Assembly (NCBI GenBank): GCA_030044775.1
Contig: JASICF010000034.1
Span: forward strand, 1 to 6,229
DNA length: 6,229 nt
Source: Candidatus Sulfotelmatobacter sp.
GTDB taxonomy: Bacteria; Acidobacteriota; Terriglobia; Terriglobales; Acidobacteriaceae
Reading direction: 5' to 3'
Part shown: one piece after another, positions 1 to 5,254 of the stretch
How the letters are laid out: each line of letters begins with the position of its first letter
Position numbering within the stretch: the stretch's first letter is position 1
Notes under the pieces: model-generated
Seen by the model: only the letters and a program-made list of their open reading frames with translations
Database searches by the model: none
What the model was told of the DNA's origin: nothing
Translations under genes and position numbers: made by a program

Positions 1-600
1 GCCGTCGTTCTGTGCACGGCGATCTATGCGCTGATTCAATGGGTCGTGGTCGGAGTTTTACCCGACGCCGCGCACAGCGCGCGTCCGCTGGCCGATGTGG
101 CGAGGATTGCGCTCGGCCCGGTGGGTGCGGCCTTAGTCGCCATTGGAGCGCTGATTTCTTTTTACGGATACCTCAGTGCCAAGATTCTGGCCATGCCGAG
201 GGTTCTGTTCGCGCTCGCTGAGGAAAGAGACTTCCCTGAGTCCTTCGCCGCCGTGCATGCGCGCTTCCAAACTCCCTACCTCTCGATTCTGGCCTTTGCG
301 GGGCTGGTTTGGATTTTCTCCCTGATCGGAGAGTTCAAATGGAATGTGACACTCTCGGCCGTTGCTCGGCTTCTTTACTACAGCGTAGGGTGCGCGGCGC
401 TCCCCGTACTTCGCCGCAGGCAACCCGAAGGGGCGCTATTCCGATTGCCCGCGGGAACTTTCCTTGCCACGCTTGGCATCATCATTTGCCTCATTCTGGT
501 CACTCGCATCGATTTCGGGCAATCGCTGATCGTAGCAGCCACCATCGCCCTGGCGCTGCTCAACTGGGTCCTGGTCGCTAAGCGGCCACGGCTGACTTGA
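1..600 (+). CDS. APC-family amino acid permease, C-terminal part (5' end outside window)
   Basis: The reading frame is open from the first base and stops at TGA 598-600, giving 199 residues. It looks like the last six or so membrane segments of an amino acid/polyamine/organocation (APC) secondary transporter of the inner membrane. Hydrophobic stretches lie at about residues 2-20, 38-58, 91-109, 114-136, 152-168 and 173-191. Between the second and third sits the APC-typical cytoplasmic loop, 'MPRVLFALAEERDFPESF' followed by 'VHARFQTPYLSI'; this matches the 'R.l.amard..lP..f..vh.r..tP' signature of the family. Full-length members run about 430-480 residues, so more than half of the gene lies upstream. 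Substrate cannot be judged, because the substrate-binding N-terminal helices are missing. The GTG at 46 is an internal codon, not a start. Confidence 0.88.
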   Translation, partial: AVVLCTAIYALIQWVVVGVLPDAAHSARPLADVARIALGPVGAALVAIGALISFYGYLSAKILAMPRVLFALAEERDFPESFAAVHARFQTPYLSILAFAGLVWIFSLIGEFKWNVTLSAVARLLYYSVGCAALPVLRRRQPEGALFRLPAGTFLATLGIIICLILVTRIDFGQSLIVAATIALALLNWVLVAKRPRLT

Positions 601-722
601 GTTTTATGCTTCGCGATCTTGGCCGGTAAACCACACGGACCGCAACCCTGAAGATAATGCGCAGCGTTGGTTCCGCAGGTATATAGTGTGGACCATCAGG
701 GCCGATCCGCGGAGAGTGAGAG

Positions 723-776
723 ATGGATGATCGGGCGTGGGGTGAGTTTATCCGGCAGCTTCCGTTGCATCTCTGA
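723..776 (+). CDS. Possible 17-codon leader peptide (speculative)
   Basis: A short frame, ATG 723-725 to TGA 774-776, would encode MDDRAWGEFIRQLPLHL. It is preceded by GGAGAG at 711-716 with a six-base gap, a well-placed ribosome binding site for such a short frame. It lies inside the 237-bp gap between the permease and the DUF5684-like gene and ends 61 bp before that gene's start. There is no run of one amino acid that would mark a classical attenuator. It may be a chance ORF. Confidence 0.2.
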   Translation: MDDRAWGEFIRQLPLHL

Positions 777-824
777 ATTCTCTTCATTGCCCTCGAGCGA
801 TCCCGGCAAACGGCTTGATACAAC

Positions 825-831
825 AAGGAGG
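825..831 (+). promoter_or_regulatory. Strong Shine-Dalgarno site for the DUF5684-like gene
   Basis: AAGGAGG lies six bases before the ATG at 838. This near-consensus site decides the start in favour of ATG 838 over the upstream in-frame codon at 667, which would add 57 residues of low-hydrophobicity, non-conserved-looking sequence in front of the first membrane helix. Confidence 0.85.
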
Positions 832-837
832 TTGACC

Positions 838-1248
838 ATGGCGTCACTGACGGCTGTGTCGCTGCAAGACGCGGGAAATCTGTTTGGAGTCTTCTCGGGC
901 GGGATGGGGCTCTTGTTGTGGGTCGCGGTGGTCATAGTAGTCGTGATCGGAGGTTGGAAGGTCTTTGAAAAGGCCGGCCAGCCGGGTTGGGCCATCGTCA
1001 TCCCGTTTTACAATCTTTACGTCATGCTGAAGGTTGCCGGCCGGCCGGGATGGTGGCTGATCCTATATCTGATACCGCTGGTGAATCTCATCATCATGAT
1101 CGTAGTTGCCATCGACATCGCCAAAGCCTTTGGGCAGAGCGCCGCATTCGGTTTTTTCCTGGTCTTTCTTTTTTGCGGGATCGGTTATCTAATCCTCGGC
1201 TTTGGGAATTACCAGTACCAGGGAGCGCGCGTTACCGCGATCGCGTAG
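838..1248 (+). CDS. DUF5684-like small four-helix membrane protein
   Basis: The product has 136 residues, starting at ATG 838 behind AAGGAGG and stopping at TAG 1246-1248. It has four hydrophobic segments: about 22-40, 51-68, 71-95 and 102-122. The middle carries two copies of one pattern: 'KAGQPGWAIVIPFYNLYVML' (45-64) and 'VAGRPGWWLILYLIPLVNLI' (66-85), each with A-G-x-P-G-W, an IP pair and an Asn. The pattern 'FEKAGQPGWA.IIPFYN' is typical of DUF5684-type proteins, some of which are labelled signal peptidase I-like in databases. There is no Ser/Lys catalytic dyad here, so a peptidase role is not supported. Function is unknown; location is the inner membrane. It is probably transcribed alone: it lies 237 bp after the permease and is followed by a convergent gene. 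Confidence 0.88.
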   Translation: MASLTAVSLQDAGNLFGVFSGGMGLLLWVAVVIVVVIGGWKVFEKAGQPGWAIVIPFYNLYVMLKVAGRPGWWLILYLIPLVNLIIMIVVAIDIAKAFGQSAAFGFFLVFLFCGIGYLILGFGNYQYQGARVTAIA

Positions 1249-1259
1249 CGAACCCTGGT
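1217..1259. repeat. Inverted repeat ACCAGGG/CCCTGGT at a convergent gene end
   Basis: ACCAGGG (1217-1223) is complemented perfectly by CCCTGGT (1253-1259). The 29-base loop contains the 10-bp palindrome CGCGATCGCG (1236-1245). The structure overlaps the last codons and the stop of the DUF5684-like gene and points toward the convergent Ada gene 30 bp on. It could act as a transcription barrier between the two genes. No T-run follows on either strand, so it is not a canonical intrinsic terminator. Confidence 0.35.
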
Positions 1260-1289
1260 CTGAAAGAATCAACGGCCGACTTTTGTAGC

Positions 1290-2420
1290 TTACGCACCGG
1301 CAGCAGTGTGTTCCATTTGCAGCAGTTTTTTCTTTCGTTCCAGACCCCAGCGATATCCGCTTTCCTTGCCGTCCTGGCGAATTACGCGGTGACACGGTAT
1401 CGCTACCGCCACCGGATTCGTTGCACAGGCGCGGGCCACGGCGCGGGTGGCGCTGGGTTTTCCGATCGCTTTAGCAACCTCCCGATAGGATTTGGTCGCG
1501 CCGAACGGAATCGACTGCAGATAAGTCCACACCCGCCGCTGAAACGCGGTTGCCCGAATATCCAGTGGCAAGGCAGAGTTGAGGCTCTTGCCCGTCATGC
1601 TCGCGAGAACAGTGTCGACGCAGCTTTGCAGCCCAGCATCATCAGACCTGCGCGCCGCAAACGGGAATTCGCGTTTCAGGCCCTCGAGCAACTCGCCATC
1701 CGAACGTCCAAACTGAATGGCACACACGCCGCGATCCGTGGCCGCGATTAATATGCGACCCAACGGCGAATCAGCGCAGGCGTAGCGGATGGAGGCCGCG
1801 ACCGCACCTCGGCGATATTTATCGGGAGTCATGCCCAGCTGGGACGCAGTTTTTTCATAAAGCCGGCTGCTCGATCCATAACCCGCGTCGTACATGGCCC
1901 GAGTAACATTGTCTCCGGCCTGTAGGTTTCGTTTGAGCTGACGCAGGCGACAGGTTTCGGCGTATTCGCGTGGGGTCACTTCCAGCGCTGCTTTAAACCG
2001 CCGCTGCAGATGAAACGGGCTTTGGTGGAAAACCTTGGCTAATCGGCCCAACGTGACCGGTTCATCCAGATGCTGCTCGATGAAGCGGCAGATTTCCTTC
2101 GCCAAGTCCAATTCCGGATTTCCACTGATCGATCTTGGCCGGCAGCGCAGGCAGGCACGAAAACCGGCTTTCTCAGCCTGCTCCGGACGCGAGAAGAATT
2201 TCACGTTGCCTCGCCGCGGGCGCTTCGAAGGACACGACGGCCGGCAATAAACGCCAGTCGTTGAAACGGCAAAGACGAACTCGCCGTCGTGGCTGGAGTC
2301 GCGAGCCATAACGGCATTCCACAAGCGGTCTTCAATTTGGCTTTGCCGGTTGCTGTTCGCCGCGGCATTCTCGGCACTGAGCTCCGGCCGTTCTGCGAAG
2401 TTGGAATGCCTGGCTGACAT
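1290..2420 (-). CDS. ada: Ada-type protein: DNA methylphosphotriester/O6-methylguanine methyltransferase and AraC-type regulator
   Basis: From ATG 2420 the product has 376 residues, against about 354 for E. coli Ada. An N-terminal zinc domain carries the four cysteines of Ada (C59, C63 in 'GVYCRPSC'; C90, C93 in 'ACLRCRP'). The first would accept methyl groups from phosphotriesters and switch on DNA binding. An AraC/XylS helix-turn-helix domain spans about 103-204 ('EPVTLGRLAKVFHQSPFHLQRRF', 'AMYDAGYGSSSRLYE'). The O6-alkylguanine methyltransferase domain spans about 209-371, with active-site 'IPCHRVI' (C343), the preceding 'RAVARACATNP' and the later 'SGYRWGLERKKKLL'. All catalytic parts look intact. 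In-frame ATGs also exist at 2489 and 2474; I prefer 2420 because AGAGGA lies upstream (2431-2436), while the others lack a good site. Known Ada proteins activate their own gene after alkylation damage; no Ada box was recognised here, and no alkA or alkB lies beside it. Confidence 0.95.
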   Translation of the reverse strand: MSARHSNFAERPELSAENAAANSNRQSQIEDRLWNAVMARDSSHDGEFVFAVSTTGVYCRPSCPSKRPRRGNVKFFSRPEQAEKAGFRACLRCRPRSISGNPELDLAKEICRFIEQHLDEPVTLGRLAKVFHQSPFHLQRRFKAALEVTPREYAETCRLRQLKRNLQAGDNVTRAMYDAGYGSSSRLYEKTASQLGMTPDKYRRGAVAASIRYACADSPLGRILIAATDRGVCAIQFGRSDGELLEGLKREFPFAARRSDDAGLQSCVDTVLASMTGKSLNSALPLDIRATAFQRRVWTYLQSIPFGATKSYREVAKAIGKPSATRAVARACATNPVAVAIPCHRVIRQDGKESGYRWGLERKKKLLQMEHTAAGA

Positions 2421-2430
2421 TGCGTCGTGT

Positions 2431-2436
2431 TCCTCT
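2431..2436 (-). promoter_or_regulatory. Ribosome binding site favouring ATG 2420 for ada
   Basis: On the minus strand AGAGGA precedes ATG 2420 by ten bases, slightly long but usable. The upstream candidates at 2474 and 2489 have no comparable purine-rich site, and the extra 23 residues lie outside any Ada domain. Confidence 0.45.
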
Positions 2437-2586
2437 GCGAGTATTGCACCGTCGCTTGTGATCGGGAAAGCCATGTTTGTGAATGTCATAGTGATGCCAG
2501 CGTAGAACGCAGAGATGCGAGTGAGCTATCCGAATCTTGCCGGCAAACTGAATTTACAGGAATTTTGGCGGGTTTCTTGCTGCGAA

Positions 2587-3171
2587 TCAGTTCCCGCGAT
2601 GTTGGAAGGGACCCAGAACACTGGAGACTCCGGCGCGTTTACGCAACTCGTTCAGCAACGCGGCTGCGGCATTCGCATAGGTCTTGGCCGGATCCGACGG
2701 ATCGGCCCACACCGCCTGATAGACGATTTGCGCCGCTTCTTTTAGATCGATGTGGAGCGCAGCTTCGAGCACATCGACGCGCTGTTGGAGCTGTTCGTAG
2801 CAAGGCCGACAGATCGACGCCGGTTCGGAATTTTCCGGATGCTGCCGCGAAAGCGTGCACGTTGCCGGCGCTTTTGCCATCTCGCCTGCGACGCCATCAA
2901 ATTGCGACTTGAACTGCTGCAAAAACGCTTCCCGCTCGTGTTCCAGGGCGGCGTCATCGACGCTGGCATCGGCAAGAGTAATGGATTTTTCCCGGGTCAC
3001 GGAAACTGCGGCTGCAACCCGCTCCTTGCTGTGGCACCAGGGGCACGCATCGAGGCTGGCCGGATAGTAAAGATGGCATTTGGCGCAGGGCAGGCCGTAT
3101 GACACCGATTCCCGAGTGGTACTGAGATCTCCGCTAGGAGATCCAGTCGCTTTGGAACGCGCCAGGTCCAT
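2587..3171 (-). CDS. Unrecognised protein with zinc-ribbon-like cysteines
   Basis: The product has 194 residues and I do not recognise its family. The visible features are as follows. An N-terminal C4 ribbon has CxxC pairs at C29/C32 and C43/C46 ('LPCAKCHLYYPASLDACPWCHS'), spaced like a rubredoxin-type zinc knuckle. A charged helical region (about 73-100) follows. A second cysteine group lies at C105, C121 and C124 ('SICRPCYEQLQQRVDVLEAA'). The C-terminal half is Ala-rich, predicted helical (125-183). There is no signal peptide and no membrane helix, so it is probably cytoplasmic. ATG 3171 is the first start after an in-frame stop; no strong ribosome binding site precedes it. It lies between the TPR gene and ada on the same strand, with gaps of 87 and roughly 100-170 bp, so shared transcription is possible but not shown. 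Zinc-binding regulator or adaptor is a guess only. Confidence 0.8.
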   Translation of the reverse strand: MDLARSKATGSPSGDLSTTRESVSYGLPCAKCHLYYPASLDACPWCHSKERVAAAVSVTREKSITLADASVDDAALEHEREAFLQQFKSQFDGVAGEMAKAPATCTLSRQHPENSEPASICRPCYEQLQQRVDVLEAALHIDLKEAAQIVYQAVWADPSDPAKTYANAAAALLNELRKRAGVSSVLGPFQHRGN

Positions 3172-3258
3172 ACATTAAGCCAAGCTCGAGTTTAAGCACG
3201 ACTTGTCCGCTTGAAAAATGACGCTAGTACAGGGCCGCTGATGTCCGAGCGGAAGTTG

Positions 3259-4734
3259 TTAACGAGAATTCATCTCTTTCATCAATTTCAGGAGCTCGTC
3301 ACGCCGGGCACGGTACAGTCGGCGGTCAGGATCCAGGCGGGTTGCGGCATCCAGTTCCACCAAAGCCTCTTCGTAGCGATCCATCGTCATCAGGTACGCG
3401 GCCAGCGAGTAATGATTATCGGGGGAAGGGGCGAGGCGAAGCGCCTCTCGAAATTCCTTTTCCGCCTCGGCAAGCTGGCGTTGCCGGAAAAGCGCCGTTC
3501 CCAGCGCCCGATGGGCAGTATCGGAATCAGGGTCGAGTTCCACCGCGAGCCGCAACTCGCGCACTCCATCTTCCACCTTGTCAGCGACCAGCATGGCTTC
3601 GCCGAGCATGCGGTGTTCCGCCGAACCGGTCGGGTTTTGCTGAACCGCGAGCTCAAGCTGGCTAATGGCGCTGGAGTAATCTTTCTTGTCCATGTAGGCA
3701 CGAGCCATACAGGTGTGCCCTTGTGTCCATTCCGGATGCTCCGCATAGAGGGCGCGAAGCTCAGTAATTGCCGCGTCGAAGTCGCCCTTGTCGCAGTAGG
3801 TGTTCGCCAGATTGTTGCGAACGGAGGCGTCTTGCGGGGCCAGTCGGTTGGCCTCGCGATATTCGGCGATGGCCTCGTCGAAATTATTTTCCTCATGCAG
3901 AATCAAAGCCAGGTTGGCGTGAGCCTGCCAGAATGCGCCCTTGAGGCGAATCGCGTGCCGATAGGCGTCGATTGCATCGGCCTGGCTGCCGGCCGCGTGC
4001 AAAGTGATGCCCAAATCGTAGTAAGTATCGGGATTGTCGGGGTCGCGGGTTAGAGACTCGAAGAATGCGTTCACCGCCGCGCTGTATTGCTGGTTCTGAT
4101 ACAAGCCTAGCGCCAGGAATTGGTAGGCTTCGGCATTCTGCGGATCCATGCTCAGCGCGGTTCGCGCTTCGGCAATCGCATTGGGACCGTCGTCGAGCCG
4201 GTAAAAGATGTAAGCGAAGGCGCTGTGATTTTCCGGAAAATCTGGCATTAGCTTCGCCGAAACGGTCACCTCATCGAAGGCGTCGTCCCATTGCTCCTGC
4301 TGGCGGAGCATTGCGCCCAACGCGAAGTGCAATGCGGCGTTGTTAGGATCGTTTTCCAGGGCTTTGCGCAAATCGAGCTCGGCCTCATGGAAGCGACGGG
4401 CGTGGCCGTCAGCCTCGGCCCGAATCAGGGATTCTGGAATCTCATCATGTTTTTCAGACGATCTCAAGTCGATGGCGACAGAGGCTCGGGCGCTTTTCAG
4501 TGCGCGAATCAGAGTCGCATCGGCTCCCGCGGCTTCAAACCGGCGGATCTGTCCTTTCCCCGGAGAGTTTGCGATTCCGCGCTGCTGAATGAGACGAACA
4601 AGTCGGTTGCAGGGCACGCCCGCCGTAAGCCATGCAAAAAGCTGGACCGAGTCTACGGGCGCTGTGTCGGTGGAATGGGCAGTAAGAACCAGCCCTAGAA
4701 CAAACAAGAAAACTGACAGGCCCTTGCGCTTCAC
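3259..4734 (-). CDS. Exported protein with about eleven TPR repeats
   Basis: From GTG 4734 the product has 491 residues. The first 21, 'MKRKGLSVFLFVLGLVLTAHS', form a textbook Sec signal peptide with an A-x-S cleavage site, and CCCGGAG sits six bases upstream. The longer ATG start at 4815 would place 27 polar residues before it and is unlikely. Residues 31-83 form a small helical module ('LLxAGVP..RLVRLIQQRGI', then 'F.AAGAD.TLIRALKSA') that I associate with acidobacterial TPR proteins. About eleven 34-residue TPR units fill 104-473, with the usual W/L-G-Y/A-F-A-P spacing and 'DP.NA.A' linkers. The protein likely scaffolds protein-protein contacts in the periplasm; the partner cannot be named. 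It is divergent from tatA and is the first of three minus-strand genes. Stop is TAA at 3259-3261. Confidence 0.93.
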   Translation of the reverse strand: MKRKGLSVFLFVLGLVLTAHSTDTAPVDSVQLFAWLTAGVPCNRLVRLIQQRGIANSPGKGQIRRFEAAGADATLIRALKSARASVAIDLRSSEKHDEIPESLIRAEADGHARRFHEAELDLRKALENDPNNAALHFALGAMLRQQEQWDDAFDEVTVSAKLMPDFPENHSAFAYIFYRLDDGPNAIAEARTALSMDPQNAEAYQFLALGLYQNQQYSAAVNAFFESLTRDPDNPDTYYDLGITLHAAGSQADAIDAYRHAIRLKGAFWQAHANLALILHEENNFDEAIAEYREANRLAPQDASVRNNLANTYCDKGDFDAAITELRALYAEHPEWTQGHTCMARAYMDKKDYSSAISQLELAVQQNPTGSAEHRMLGEAMLVADKVEDGVRELRLAVELDPDSDTAHRALGTALFRQRQLAEAEKEFREALRLAPSPDNHYSLAAYLMTMDRYEEALVELDAATRLDPDRRLYRARRDELLKLMKEMNSR

Positions 4735-4740
4735 ACAGAT

Positions 4741-4747
4741 CTCCGGG
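4741..4747 (-). promoter_or_regulatory. Ribosome binding site deciding GTG start of the TPR gene
   Basis: Minus-strand CCCGGAG ends six bases before GTG 4734. The GTG is followed directly by Lys-Arg-Lys and a hydrophobic core, so start and signal peptide agree. Confidence 0.7.
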
Positions 4748-4821
4748 CGATGGTTTGCCGTGCTGGATTGTCTTGATTGTTGGCTTGCGGTCGTAGGCAA
4801 GTCCGATGTGCCCACATTAGC

Positions 4822-4862
4822 GGGTGCAGCACACCCAGGGTAAGATCACAGAAGTAACCTGG
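4822..4862. repeat. Two short inverted repeats in the divergent TPR/tatA intergenic region
   Basis: GGGTG (4822-4826) pairs with CACCC (4832-4836) around a five-base loop. Directly next to it CCAGG (from 4836) pairs with CCTGG (ending 4862) across about 17 bases. The two stems sit mid-way between two divergent genes, where operators often lie. The stems are only five base pairs each and could be chance. Confidence 0.2.
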
Positions 4863-4914
4863 TTTGACTTCCTCGGTTGGCTTCGTTACCGTATAAGTAG
4901 TTGCGGTGTCTTTC

Positions 4915-4919
4915 GGAGG
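4915..4919 (+). promoter_or_regulatory. Ribosome binding site of tatA
   Basis: GGAGG lies five bases before ATG 4925. It fixes the start there rather than at an upstream TTG at 4901, which would add eight residues ahead of the membrane helix. Confidence 0.8.
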
Positions 4920-4924
4920 TTCCC

Positions 4925-5125
4925 ATGCTGGACGGATTATTTCAACCAACGCACCTGATTATCATTTTTGCCATCGCTCTCCTGGTGTTTGGCCCCAAGA
5001 AGCTGCCTGAACTCGGCAAGGGACTGGGCGAGGGAATTCGTGCGCTGAAAGAAGGCATGAAGGACAATCCTCCGGCTTCGGCCGAGCAGACCAAGACCAC
5101 CGATTCCAAAGACGTTAAGAGCTAA
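4925..5125 (+). CDS. tatA: Twin-arginine translocase subunit TatA/TatE
   Basis: The product has 66 residues, at the short end for TatA. It has the family layout. A short N-terminus with a polar residue ahead of the helix ('LFQPTHL') leads into a single membrane helix at about 10-22. The hinge 'FGPKKLPELG' (22-31) and an amphipathic helix 'KGLGEGIRALKEGMK' (32-46) follow. A polar, charged tail (47-66) ends at TAA. TatA oligomers form the passage through the inner membrane for folded proteins carrying twin-arginine signals, together with TatB/TatC. Neither partner is in the window: the next gene is a DUF481 outer-membrane protein. Assignment as TatA rather than TatB rests on the short length and short tail; TatE-like paralogue is an equal option. 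Confidence 0.93.
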   Translation: MLDGLFQPTHLIIIFAIALLVFGPKKLPELGKGLGEGIRALKEGMKDNPPASAEQTKTTDSKDVKS

Positions 5126-5243
5126 CGCGCTGCCTCGCCCGCGTCTTTGATTGAACTGCAGCCTTGTGTGCGTTTTACGTTCCATTCAAATCAGTCCTGG
5201 GATCCCTGTTTAGCATCTTCGTTTTTAAAATCTCTCTAACGCT

Positions 5244-5248
5244 GGAGG
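5244..5248 (+). promoter_or_regulatory. Ribosome binding site of the DUF481 gene
   Basis: GGAGG is followed six bases later by GTG 5255 and nine bases later by TTG 5258. No ATG lies in frame before the signal-peptide cleavage region, so the gene must use one of these two rare start codons. Confidence 0.75.
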
Positions 5249-5254
5249 TAGGCA

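Noticed and set aside
987..1751. Open frame of 254 codons on the plus strand
   Set aside because: It overlaps the DUF5684-like gene in another frame and lies antisense to ada. Both have clear family matches, while this frame has none and no ribosome site.
614..2142. Repeated GATCTTGGCCGG near 616 and 2131
   Set aside because: A 12-base match is expected about once by chance in a window of this size, and one copy is inside a coding region.
2427..2912. Open frame of 161 codons on the plus strand
   Set aside because: Arg/Ser/Cys-rich composition typical of an antisense shadow. It overlaps the ada start and the 194-residue gene.
3211..4053. Open frame of 280 codons on the plus strand
   Set aside because: It is antisense to the TPR array. 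The regular 34-residue repeats on the minus strand show which strand codes.
4864..4897. TTGACT (4864-4869) and TATAAG (4892-4897) as a tatA promoter
   Set aside because: The spacer is 22 bases, too long for a standard sigma-70 promoter. Either box alone is weak evidence.
5199..5206. GGGATCCC palindrome and T-rich stretch (5222-5231) between tatA and the DUF481 gene as a terminator
   Set aside because: The palindrome has no loop and the T-run lies about 15 bases away from it, so no intrinsic terminator can be drawn.
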